A DNA stretch of 64,000 nt from Methanococcoides sp. AM1 (lineage in GTDB: Archaea; Halobacteriota; Methanosarcinia; Methanosarcinales; Methanosarcinaceae). How positions within the stretch are numbered: position 1 is the first letter of the stretch; every line of letters starts with the position of its first letter. The DNA is taken from positions 310,001-374,000 of the forward strand of contig NZ_CAAGSW010000004.1 in the NCBI RefSeq assembly GCF_900774055.1, in the 5' to 3' direction. This document shows positions 38,901 to 46,507 of this stretch, in pieces. Under the pieces are notes generated by a model, which was not told the DNA's origin, ran no database searches, and worked only from the letters and a program-made list of their open reading frames with translations. The position numbers and the translations under genes are program-made.

Positions 38901-39172
38901 GAACCGAGGTCAATAAATGCGGGAAAAGTTTCAGATAAATAGACATTTTCAAGACCCTTGTCCTTGTTAAGTGAATACATCCAGATAGAGAACCATTCTA
39001 CAAACCGGGATGGTTGTTTTCTGAAAAGTACAAGCCTTTCCAGAGGTATTTTTTCAAATTCAGCCGATATTTCAGAAATTTCCACATCTGACAGGTCCTC
39101 GAGCAGACCTGCTGAATCCAGGATATCAATTACATCATTAAGATGAACGACCTCCCCTTCATCCTGCGACAA
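35915..39172 (-). CDS. Large VWA-domain protein with HExxH motif (NorD/CobT-like), copy 1
   Basis: The 1085-residue protein has a long N-terminal helical part (about 1-500), a segment AVMHEVGHIQFG with HExxH at residues 543-547 and IMGIIEDARVEY downstream (possible third zinc ligand), and a C-terminal VWA domain with a MIDAS motif DMSAS near 900 (TLFLLDMSAST) plus LVLLSDGDPYD. VWA proteins next to MoxR ATPases (NorQ/NorD, CbbQ/CbbO, CobS/CobT) help activate or insert metals into enzymes. TTG 39172 is preceded by GGAGTGAAGG at the end of the MoxR gene, six bases upstream. It is one of two copies; the other is at 50375. The target is unknown. Confidence 0.8.
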   Translation of the reverse strand: MSQDEGEVVHLNDVIDILDSAGLLEDLSDVEISEISAEFEKIPLERLVLFRKQPSRFVEWFSIWMYSLNKDKGLENVYLSETFPAFIDLGSATFSSLVELATELNSLNSSVGNAFLGKIEELGLLMEPELLAIWYPMIREIAGNKWRTAIELIEQTVIVLPALPEHQRKLLLLSSKEFRNIDLQLFLTFFTSAPLALATLSRSDFGKWSHLGEELAFENSDVGTLFLKITPKFIGRINIDDLGEYVDIGKELFSHDEPEAAKTFYEAVFRGLGNDLLRADREETRLLIDIGAQLANICWRCVGSFFENAPVILIHLKEKEFDKWVSIGERISQSSTFYGSNYFHSSLSVLKSTDRKYYSTIFSNANLLAENNGMLAGIYFSILSDVMLNIHPKEIERWVHIGFEVFEIDSEMAFSFFRNSPALLKDLDVTELDEWAKKGISIFEGDRGSGRSYFSLKSKGATEFAEKLMSGVALKRVSRILKYYSVGISGINFTIRSKSFLSGEFSKYPNPIVSGRTIYLEPTVKGYGDFEENFTIYKLAVMHEVGHIQFGTSVFELKDILPLLDKVGMDIFDLPGDVGVDHVVTSAVVASVIGKLPAPFIAADIMGIIEDARVEYMTTSLYRGLRREFEKVRMQMSQNRTPDAFGIGKFIEALLLYSVSIEPSFEIEDDLKEIIDISHEMLVNNVFKPDSSTLDSLEAAIDIYEMLTDSFGPLELLEYVPIRNFDYRGMGVGSSSLTQARSEEFTEQIMESFIPQTILPDDEEFIEDRPGKGPEYARSKNWEVLGSYSYDEWDSHMQDYKNDWCTVYEVSPSGNDNEFYLGAREHYAREITLINRIFKMMKPESFRKLRRQLDGDDFDLDALIEAFTDRKCGINPTDRLYIRRDKRERDVATLFLLDMSASTRKKLGNGRRILDVEKDSLIIMTQALEGIGDKYAIAAFSGNTRSDVEFYTIKEFNENFSEEAECKISALEPAMNTRLGAVIRHSISKLKEIDAKVKLLVLLSDGDPYDLGFADGKYEGQLAIEDTRVAIQEGNALGMHFFCITVDSEAGEYLDSIFSDVGYTIIDNAATLPERLPMLYNRITT

Positions 39173-39178
39173 TTACCT

Positions 39179-40003
39179 TCACTCCATGATAGCTGATATG
39201 ATCTCATCCATGCTTTTCTGGAGGTCAGCATCATCGGTTATCGGCTTTACCATAGCAACCCTGCATGCTTCCCCCGGTCCTATCCCGGACCTGATAAGCA
39301 TGCCTGCATATATGAGAAGACGGGTGCTTACTCCTTCCTCAAGACCATGCTGCTTAAAATTACGTATGCGGTGTCCAATATCCACAAGGGTCCGGGCAGT
39401 TTCCTCATCCACTCCACTTTCATGAGCAACTATATCGGTTTCCAGTTCAGCCGGTGGATAGTCAAAGTCGATGGAAACAAATCTCTGCCTTGTGCTCTGC
39501 TTCAGATCCTTCAGCACACTCTGATATCCCGGGTTGTAGGAGATGGTCAGCATGAACTCAGGTGGTGCCTGAAGTACAATACCCATTTTCTCGATGGGCA
39601 TGATACGCCGGTCATCCGTAAGCGGATGAATTACTACTCTCGTATCCATCCTTGCTTCCACGAACTCATCAAGGTAACAGATAGCACCGTTCTTCAAAGC
39701 AGCTGTTAAGGGACCATCGTTCCATTCTGTTGATTCTCCTTTTATCAGGAACCTGCCAATAAGATCGTTAGCTGTCAGGTCCTCATGACAGGAGATCGTA
39801 ATAAGAGGACGCCCCAGTTCGTAGGCCATATATTCGATAAAACGTGTTTTCCCGCACCCGGTTGGTCCCTTAAGGCTGACAGGAAGTTTATTTTCATAAG
39901 CAGCCCTGAAGATCTCAACCTCATTTCCAACAGGAACGTAGTATGGTTCTTCTTTGATAACGCATTCTTCAACACGCTGCTGGGAACAAATAATATCGGT
40001 CAT
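39179..40003 (-). CDS. MoxR-family AAA ATPase (CbbQ/NorQ/CobS type), copy 1
   Basis: The 274-residue protein has Walker A GPTGCGKT (residues 46-53), the sensor-like [15 protein letters not shown], Walker [11 protein letters not shown], and [19 protein letters not shown] typical of CbbQ/NorQ/GvpN-type MoxR proteins. ATG 40003 (MTDIICSQQ) is chosen by comparison with the second copy, which has the same 274 residues; the upstream frame to 40102 is not conserved. It pairs with the VWA gene directly downstream. Such pairs form ATP-driven remodelling complexes. Confidence 0.9.
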   Translation of the reverse strand: MTDIICSQQRVEECVIKEEPYYVPVGNEVEIFRAAYENKLPVSLKGPTGCGKTRFIEYMAYELGRPLITISCHEDLTANDLIGRFLIKGESTEWNDGPLTAALKNGAICYLDEFVEARMDTRVVIHPLTDDRRIMPIEKMGIVLQAPPEFMLTISYNPGYQSVLKDLKQSTRQRFVSIDFDYPPAELETDIVAHESGVDEETARTLVDIGHRIRNFKQHGLEEGVSTRLLIYAGMLIRSGIGPGEACRVAMVKPITDDADLQKSMDEIISAIME

Positions 40004-40309
40004 TGGGATCACTCTCAAACTTTTTGATATAATTTTAGTGTTCAAAGTTGATAATGTTTTGCAGATGAAAGAGGTGGATCGAAAATAAAATAAGACAAAC
40101 AAATTGGAAAAATATTATTGAATTTTAGATAAAACTTAGATGAAATCTAGATGAATCCTAAATAAAAATAGTAGCGATCAAATAAAATGGTTAAAAGCAA
40201 AAAGAAGAAATTAAAAAAGACATTCCTTTTGCTGAATAAGTTCTGCCTAATATCAGATAAACCGAATGGATCGATCAAACAATCGATGAAGCAAACATTG
40301 GAAATCCAA

Positions 40310-40429
40310 TTATTTCATCGGTATCCTGATAAACGCCTGTCCTGAACTTGAATAGAACCCATTACATTCTTCTTCGTACATAATCTGGCTAGACTCTTCT
40401 TCCTGTTGTCCTGATTCTGCATCTCTCAA
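40310..40429 (-). CDS. Possible 39-residue acidic peptide gene
   Basis: TTG 40429 lies six bases after GAGGGG and opens a 39-residue frame rich in Glu, Gln and Ser (DAESGQQEEESSQIMYEEEC) that ends IRIPMK. The open frame continues upstream past the start without a stop for about 25 codons. A TATA box and two inverted repeats lie upstream. No relatives are recognised. The coding call is weak and rests on the ribosome site and promoter. The 300 bases downstream of it, up to 40004, show nothing else. Confidence 0.3.
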   Translation of the reverse strand: MRDAESGQQEEESSQIMYEEECNGFYSSSGQAFIRIPMK

Positions 40430-40471
40430 ATCGTTCCCCTCTTGTATCAGACTTAATTGCCTGCAATTATG

Positions 40472-40520
40472 GGATGTAATAACATCCTCATAATGAGTAT
40501 GAGGTTGACTTATATAAATA
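40472..40520 (-). promoter_or_regulatory. TATA box with two overlapping inverted repeats
   Basis: On the minus strand TATTTATATA (40511-40520) is followed by a perfect 7-bp inverted repeat CCTCATA/TATGAGG (40486-40504) near the expected transcription start and a 6-bp one GGATGT/ACATCC (40472-40487) that shares bases with it. The two hairpins exclude each other, as in operators or attenuators. They lie 45 bases before the small frame at 40429. Confidence 0.45.
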
Positions 40521-40628
40521 GATTTTGTTTAACCTATGGAAAAAACAGTATCTAAAAGAAACATAGAAAACAAATTAGTTGTGATGAATTTTAGGATCCC
40601 AAATAAAAATCTAAAATGTAATGAGATA

Positions 40629-41234
40629 TCAACAAATATTCAGTTCATCCATATCATCAACAGTGTTGATGTTAATAAATGTCCTTAACTCCGGATCGAT
40701 CTCACGGATACGCTCCATTTCAACACCCACAACATCATCCAGTTCAAAGACCGGCGCAAGTATGAACCTCTTTCCTGAGCTTATTGACCTCTCGATCAAA
40801 GGCAACATCGGATCAACACGATAGACACCGCACAATGGCTCCATGGAACCATCCGGACGCAAGGGTACTGCTGCATCATGTCCTTCTGCACAACGGAACA
40901 TGAGCTCAACAACTTTCGGATCAATAAAAGGCATATCACATGCGGTCACAAAGAGATATTCACCCTTTGCCGCTTTGAAACCTTCAAGGATCCCTGCCAG
41001 GGGGCCTATTTCAGAATAGCTATCAAGAACCATTCTTTTTCCACAGGCATAAGTCTCGAACTCTTTTTTCTGCTCTTCATCCCTTACAGAGACCAGCACT
41101 TCATCAACTATATCGTCAAGTATATTGATCGTTCTTTCCAGTACGGAATTCCCATCACAGTTCATCAGGGCCTTTTCCACATTTCCAAGACGCCTCCCGC
41201 GCCCGCCTGCAAGGATCAATGCTGATAATGTCAT
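40629..41234 (-). CDS. mobA: Molybdenum cofactor guanylyltransferase MobA
   Basis: The 201-residue protein has the nucleotidyltransferase motif LILAGGRGRRLG at residues 6-17, FVTACDMPFID near 95 (metal-binding DMP) and a FININTVDD end. MobA links GMP to molybdopterin, needed for formylmethanofuran dehydrogenase and other molybdo- or tungsto-enzymes of methanogenesis. ATG 41234 overlaps no other gene; it is divergent from the DUF2148 gene. Confidence 0.9.
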   Translation of the reverse strand: MTLSALILAGGRGRRLGNVEKALMNCDGNSVLERTINILDDIVDEVLVSVRDEEQKKEFETYACGKRMVLDSYSEIGPLAGILEGFKAAKGEYLFVTACDMPFIDPKVVELMFRCAEGHDAAVPLRPDGSMEPLCGVYRVDPMLPLIERSISSGKRFILAPVFELDDVVGVEMERIREIDPELRTFININTVDDMDELNIC

Positions 41235-41316
41235 GTGAATTTTAATTGAGAATGATAATACAAATAGATGTGTATAGCTTTACACAGAAATTATTAAGTC
41301 TGGAAATAACATAAAT

Positions 41317-41868
41317 ATGTTCATGAAACTTAATCCTGAATCCGAAGCTATTGAGATACTTGCAAAGACAATACTTGTTGCAGCAAGAACAGCGCCTAAA
41401 GCAAAAGGAAAAGACGATATTGTAACAGCATTACTGGAAACAAAAGATATCGAGATCCTTACCTCAGCTATGGAAAAAATGGCAGACAGGAAAGGGGAAG
41501 GATTTGCATTCTTCAAACGTGATGCACAGAATGTACGCAATGCAGATGCAGTATTACTTATCGGTTTCAAGACCGAAAGTGTCGTTGGTCTCAACTGTGG
41601 AGCCTGTGGTTTTGAAAGCTGCAAGGATATGCTCCAGCACTCAAAAGTAGATATTGATTTTACAGGTCCGCACTGTTCGTTCAAGTACATCGACATGGGT
41701 ATTGCACTTGGAAGCGCTGCTGCAAAGGCAAAGGACCTCTGTGTTGACAACAGGGTAATGTACTCAGTGGGTGCCGGAGCATTGTCAGCCGGACTTCTGG
41801 ATGCTGATATCGCATGTGGAATTCCTCTCAGCATTAAGGGCAAAAACCTGTTCTTTGACAGGAAATAA
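41317..41868 (+). CDS. DUF2148 family ferredoxin-domain protein
   Basis: The 183-residue protein has the Cys-rich motif VVGLNCGACGFESCKDM and later TGPHCSF and ADIACGIPLSIKGKNLFFDRK, the DUF2148 pattern, predicted to bind an Fe-S cluster. Function is unknown. It starts at ATG 41317 or ATG 41323 (M3 in the frame); no strong ribosome site distinguishes them. It is convergent with the DUF460 gene. Confidence 0.85.
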   Translation: MFMKLNPESEAIEILAKTILVAARTAPKAKGKDDIVTALLETKDIEILTSAMEKMADRKGEGFAFFKRDAQNVRNADAVLLIGFKTESVVGLNCGACGFESCKDMLQHSKVDIDFTGPHCSFKYIDMGIALGSAAAKAKDLCVDNRVMYSVGAGALSAGLLDADIACGIPLSIKGKNLFFDRK

Positions 41869-41920
41869 GGGATATTGAGACTTATAATTAGAGATGGGGT
41901 AGAGGGAGAAGGCATACAGT

Positions 41921-43906
41921 TCAAACAAGGCCCCTGCGCCTCTCACTTCTGTACTCATCCACAAGATGCTTCAATTTCTTTTCTTTATCTTCCTGACGCT
42001 TTATCTCAGCTTCCTTTTCCCACTCATCCAGAGCCTCCTGAAGAAGAGCAGGGTCCACTACTGCAAGATCGTCAACTCTTTGCATCCTAACATTTTTAAG
42101 CAAAGGCAGATTTGCCCTGAAGAAAACATCTTCTGCAGCATAGGTCATATCCGAGGAAGTTATCACAGCACGAACACCCAATTCAACGACCATTGAAGCT
42201 GTCACTGTACTGCCACCACTTGCATCCTGAAGGAAAATGACATCACCTTTCTTGATGCCAAGACGATCCTTTATTTCTAAAATTGCCTCACGTGTAAAAG
42301 AAGGAAGTATTTTTACAGGGATCCCCTCACCCTTTATCTCCATCTTTCTTATCTGCTTCAGTTTCTTAATGTTGGAATAGGCCTTTTTTAACGACTTTTT
42401 AGACCTGCGCAGGTCCTTCTTCAGAGATGAGATCTTATGTTCACGTATCTCTATCTCCTTGTCCTTGCGGATCTGAAGATGGTTGGCTTTCCTCATATTC
42501 TCCAGCTTAAGTTCAAGTTTTGAGATACGCTTATCCTTTGACTTCAACTCCTTCTTGAGTTCCTGGAGATAATCTCTGAGATTGCTGATCTGAGTATCCT
42601 TTAACTTAAGTTTCTCTGAAATTTTCCTGTACCTTTCTTCAGTATCCTCATCAGGAGTTTCCAGAACCTTCACGGGCTTCTTTTCAGGAATCGGCACGCC
42701 GGAAACTTTCTCAATGGCTTCACCTATGGAAGCACCCTGGATCACATACAATTTGATCTTATCCATATCCAGATGAGAAGGCGCTTTCTTCTCAACACGC
42801 GAAAACATGTTCTTGTAATTCCGGTAAGCATAAAGAGCTGCAGCAAGAGAGTCACGTTCATGATCATTGGAATATCCAAAAGGCCTTCCAAGTGCTATCT
42901 TCTCCTCAGAGGAGATCTCAGCTGAAGGCATGTTTATCACAGCATTGAAGCTGCGCCTGATACGCTCCACAGAACCCGGTGTTGGCGTGACATCCGTAGC
43001 AATGACCGCAGGTTTCCCATACTCAGCAATAAGTTTGACAACTTCATCATGGGAAATACCACGAATACTTTTCAGAAGCAGAAGATCAGCATCGAAGGAG
43101 AGTATAGCTATTCCCACTGTGGTGCCAGGGTCTACCCCCACGATCGTAGGCCGCCTTTTGAGCTTATTTAAAGGAGTGTACTTGATCTTATCTCGCACCA
43201 CGTTACTTACACGGATCTGGGCATCCGCAGTGGAACCGGAACCAACGGGCACCTGATTCCTCTTTGCATATACTGTGAACTCAGCACGCACATAACCTCC
43301 GAACCCGCTGGAGATCCTGCTTGTGTACGTATAGCCGTGTTCCTTTGAAGCTTTCTTCAATATCGCCTCAACCTCACGGCTCCTTTCCCTCACAGCTCCG
43401 TGAACCTTACGACGATACCTGTTCTGGCTCCATCCACCACGCCCAAGGGAGCGGGCACGACTAACCTTGATCTTCGTGATGTCTTCAAAAAGGGATACTT
43501 CAGAGCCAACTCCCATGCTTGCAAGCCGTGCACATGCTTCTGCCTCCTCGTTGGGATCGAACTGGTTGAAGGACAGTCCATTTTCCTTTGCAAGATGTAA
43601 AAGGGATTTCTTGTGCAGACCGCCTGTAACCTGCACAAGCCTAACACCTTCAGGAAGTTTCTCAAGAAAACGCACAAGCTCCTTCTTGCCAGAAGCCAGT
43701 TCAAAAATGTTGTCCACTGCGATATACTCAGGATGCTCTTCGCGAACCAACTTCAATATACGCGGAAGGCGCACCATTTTATAATGGGTTACCTCCCCCT
43801 CTTTCAGCACAGCAACTGCATATCTTGGCAATTCCCGAGCCCTGGAAGAGCCTTTTGCAATGTCTATGCCGAATATTACCCCGGCTTTATAATCTGGATT
43901 TTGCAT
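41921..43906 (-). CDS. DUF460 family protein, RNase H-fold with coiled coil
   Basis: The 661-residue protein has an N-terminal RNase H-like unit (GVIFGIDIAKGSSRARELPRYA), a second one at about residue 255 (TIVGVDPGTTVGIAILSFDAD) with NDHERDSLAAALYAYRNYKN, then a coiled coil of about 110 residues (near 420-530, rich in Lys/Glu) and a C-terminal domain. This is the archaeal DUF460 family, predicted nucleases of unknown substrate. Acidic catalytic residues are kept. The gene stands alone on the minus strand. Confidence 0.85.
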   Translation of the reverse strand: MQNPDYKAGVIFGIDIAKGSSRARELPRYAVAVLKEGEVTHYKMVRLPRILKLVREEHPEYIAVDNIFELASGKKELVRFLEKLPEGVRLVQVTGGLHKKSLLHLAKENGLSFNQFDPNEEAEACARLASMGVGSEVSLFEDITKIKVSRARSLGRGGWSQNRYRRKVHGAVRERSREVEAILKKASKEHGYTYTSRISSGFGGYVRAEFTVYAKRNQVPVGSGSTADAQIRVSNVVRDKIKYTPLNKLKRRPTIVGVDPGTTVGIAILSFDADLLLLKSIRGISHDEVVKLIAEYGKPAVIATDVTPTPGSVERIRRSFNAVINMPSAEISSEEKIALGRPFGYSNDHERDSLAAALYAYRNYKNMFSRVEKKAPSHLDMDKIKLYVIQGASIGEAIEKVSGVPIPEKKPVKVLETPDEDTEERYRKISEKLKLKDTQISNLRDYLQELKKELKSKDKRISKLELKLENMRKANHLQIRKDKEIEIREHKISSLKKDLRRSKKSLKKAYSNIKKLKQIRKMEIKGEGIPVKILPSFTREAILEIKDRLGIKKGDVIFLQDASGGSTVTASMVVELGVRAVITSSDMTYAAEDVFFRANLPLLKNVRMQRVDDLAVVDPALLQEALDEWEKEAEIKRQEDKEKKLKHLVDEYRSERRRGLV

Positions 43907-44147
43907 AATGTACCATCATTGCATAAAATTTGATTATGTTTCCCCATGTAATATATGTCAAAGAGAAATATATACCCAGTTGGTGTCATTTTAAAAGGGA
44001 ATAGGTAGAGTAAAGTGACTATTAAATAATGAAAAAACAGATCGATAGTCTATTAAAAATTGGAGACTAACTGCATGAATCAAGTTATTAACTTGATGAA
44101 AATTTAAAAGCTATTTTGAACGAACAGTATCTTATAGAGATCATCAA

Positions 44148-44734
44148 CTAATCCACTCGAAGTAATCCCCACCATTCAATTTTATCAGTCACAGGGAATT
44201 CGAGCTTAATGCCCACATTTTCCAATGTTCCAACTACGTCTATGCCCATGCCTTCCATAGAAGGTCTTGCATTGAAAAGGGGGGCTACATTCCTCGCCGG
44301 TTCCTACACATTTATCACAATAAGTACAGTCTCCTGCTGAAAAACCTGTAGCAAAACGATATCCACGACTTAATGATTCTCTTTCAAGGGTTAGCAGGAT
44401 ATCGGAGAGGCGTCTTGCTTTTACATTAAGCTCATGCTCTATAGATGACGATTCCTGAAGGGACTGAGGCTTGGGTGGGTTCTTATGCTCAACTACAAGC
44501 ACCATACCGACCTTATATCTGGAGATAATTTTCTGAACTTCGTCTACAGGTGGGAGATTTGGTGGACATACGAGATCACCATAGTGGTTGCATCTTGGAA
44601 CCATGCACTTTAACCGGACACGTTCATCAACAACAATATCAGAGCCTTATAATGAGTAAAACTTTTGATGCACCATGTTGGAGTGCAAGGTTTACAAGTT
44701 TCTCTAATTGACTTTTTTCGCTTAAATTTTCCAT
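44148..44734 (-). pseudogene. Frameshifted copy of the DUF2284 gene
   Basis: The sequence matches the intact gene at 49740-50324 along its whole length, from CAT 44734 (start) to the stop at 44148. At least two one-base insertions break it: near 44640-44670 after the region for KATDIVV, and near 44270-44290 where the Cys-rich part shifts frame. Intact blocks include VPRCNHYGDLVCPPNLPPV and GDCTYCDKCVG. It is not expected to make a functional protein. Confidence 0.85.
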
Positions 44735-44838
44735 TTTGCCCTCTCCTATAACTTAACGGTGATTTTAATTCAAGATCAAACATCTCAGGTTGTTATACGA
44801 TTATAGAGAATGGGAAGCCTTTCTGGAAGGCGTGCAGC
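44735..44838 (-). repeat. Copy of the 3' end of the VWA gene and DUF2284 leader
   Basis: The stretch is nearly identical to about 50325-50427, which holds the DUF2284 ribosome site and the last codons of VWA copy 2. Near 44838 the match stops abruptly and sequence matching the mttP-like permease (61755 onward, opposite orientation relative to the VWA gene) begins. It marks a recombination junction. Confidence 0.8.
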
Positions 44839-45389
44839 ATTTGGTATTATTGTCATTGTGATTGGCGGAATCACCATATTCGTAGGTGGCGCTCTTGCAG
44901 ATCTCGCTGCAGGCAATGTTAGCTGGATAGATTATATTGGTGGGATGATGTGCGCCTGCGGTTGGGGAATTGAAGGTGCAATTGCCGGAAAATGTCTTGA
45001 TATTGCGGAGCCTGATGTGGGCATTACAATTCGTTTCATTGGTGAGAACATCATCTGGTGGATCATCATCGTACCTATTATTGCACTGGCTGGCATCCCA
45101 ATATTTGAATATGCAATTGCAGTACTCAACCCACTGTCTATACTCATTCTATCATTTGCAGGAATTACATTTGGATATTGTTATGTTTCCTGGTACAAGT
45201 CCTTCCCATTAATTGGTGTGGGTCATGGACAGGGAATTGCTAACCTATACGGCCTCTGTGCACTTATCTTCCTTTACTTTTTCCTTGCACAGGTCCCAGC
45301 ATAGACCGTACTTGTCGGTGGTGCACTTTGTGTCCTGGATAGCTTTGTAACGATCTCTGAAGAAACAGGTGATATAGAATCACTGAGAG
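44839..45389 (+). pseudogene. 3' half of an MttP-like permease, with amber codon
   Basis: Translated sequence from about 44843 follows residues about 165-350 of the permease at 61278-62330 (GWGIEGAIAGKCLDIAEPDVG, GYCYVSWYKSFPL). The first half is missing. A TAG at 45302-45304 stands where the intact gene has TGG (Trp in VPAWTV); the frame then continues to SLRGEGYS. Being headless it is a pseudogene, whatever becomes of the amber codon. Confidence 0.85.
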
Positions 45390-45682
45390 GTGAGGGATAT
45401 AGCTAGAGAACGTCCAATAAAATTCAGGTTGCTTGAAGTATTCTCTGATGAGAAGGAGCACTGGAACAACGAGATCGTCACACAGATGCAGAAAGAATAT
45501 GATATGAACAGCAATTTCGGGAGGGATTCGATAAATTTCGATATCCTTGAGTTAGCTTCAGGCGGTATGCTCAGATCCGTAGAATCAAATATCGATGAAG
45601 AATAGTGTACAAGAAAGATTTCCTTTTGCACAAGTATATCATCACTGATTTCGGAAAGGTCCGTGCATCCGATGCTTCTGGG
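45390..45682 (+). pseudogene. Frameshifted copy of the permease-linked winged-helix gene
   Basis: From GTG 45390 the frame reads ERPIKFRLLEVFSDEKEHWNNEIVTQM, matching the intact gene at 62332-62628. It ends at TAG 45603-45605, but YKKDFLLHKYIITDFGKVRASDA continues in another frame from 45605, so a one-base shift has split the gene. Order and spacing copy the 61.3-62.6 kb region. The stretch from about 45683 to 45869 is not assigned. Confidence 0.8.
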
Positions 45683-45869
45683 TACGTTAACTTTGATCAG
45701 TTTCTCTCTTACCTGTTCGTATTCATTGTTTATTCCATTGTTCATTGTAGTAACCTTCGAAATTTGGGTACCATAATATACGGAAATTTCATAGTGTTTG
45801 ATTGCAGATTAAAGGATCATTTTGGTTAGGCAAATTTACAGATACTTTTAAAGAATTTTCTGACTTGTA

Positions 45870-46205
45870 CTAGCGATTGATAGCATCTTCTATAAAGTAT
45901 GTCTCATGATCACGACCTCGAACACAAAAAGTAACATTTTCATTAATTACATAGAATTTTTTCGACACAATGCCCAAATTTTCAACGAGAGAGCCACAAC
46001 ATGGACAACAAAAAGTGCCTCGATAAGACCTTATATGCAAAGTAATAAATGGAAGGGAACCAAACAAATTCGAAGCAAACGTACAATCAAAATTAGAATA
46101 TTCCTCACGTGCATTATTTAAAATGTTATTTATTTCGTCTTGCAGTCTTTCTCCAATATTCTTAATAGTTTCGTCTGTAAAAAACCATAAATCATATTTC
46201 CCCAT
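45870..46205 (-). CDS. Small protein with a CCPCCG zinc-ribbon-like motif
   Basis: The 111-residue protein has FCCPCCGSLVENLG near residues 64-77 and further Cys in NFDCTF and VTFCVRG, suggesting metal binding. No family is recognised. It starts with ATG 46205 (MGKYDLWFF). It sits in a stretch of pseudogenes and could be a remnant itself, but its frame is intact. Confidence 0.5.
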   Translation of the reverse strand: MGKYDLWFFTDETIKNIGERLQDEINNILNNAREEYSNFDCTFASNLFGSLPFITLHIRSYRGTFCCPCCGSLVENLGIVSKKFYVINENVTFCVRGRDHETYFIEDAINR

Positions 46206-46507
46206 TATTTTTAAAGCAGCAATGTTTTAAAAATAATGTTTCTCTTTAACATTGTGTGGGTTATTTCACCTTCCTAAAGACAATTATTCGGAATTCTATA
46301 TAATCTCTCTGCACAATCCTCCAATTGTGATGGAGTATTTTCACCCGTAGGATTGTGATTTGCATTAGTTCTTTGATTCCATAACCTTTGAAAAGTAGAT
46401 GTGAATAAATTAAGTTAACTGCTCAATATTGAGGAGAAACTGTTTTTATTTTGAGTTCTTTAGTTAGCAAATTGATAAAACCTGTTCTGTAGAATTTTTC
46501 TAAACCA
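46206..46507. other. Intergenic region without a supported gene
   Basis: One minus-strand open stretch at about 46270-46375 reads NQRTNANHNPTGENTPSQLE and then CAERLYRIPNN, which looks protein-like but has no start codon, so it may be a remnant. Nothing else is seen. Confidence 0.3.

Noticed and set aside
45605-45829. Separate gene after the winged-helix fragment
   Set aside because: Its first part is the shifted continuation of the winged-helix gene, and the rest is not protein-like.
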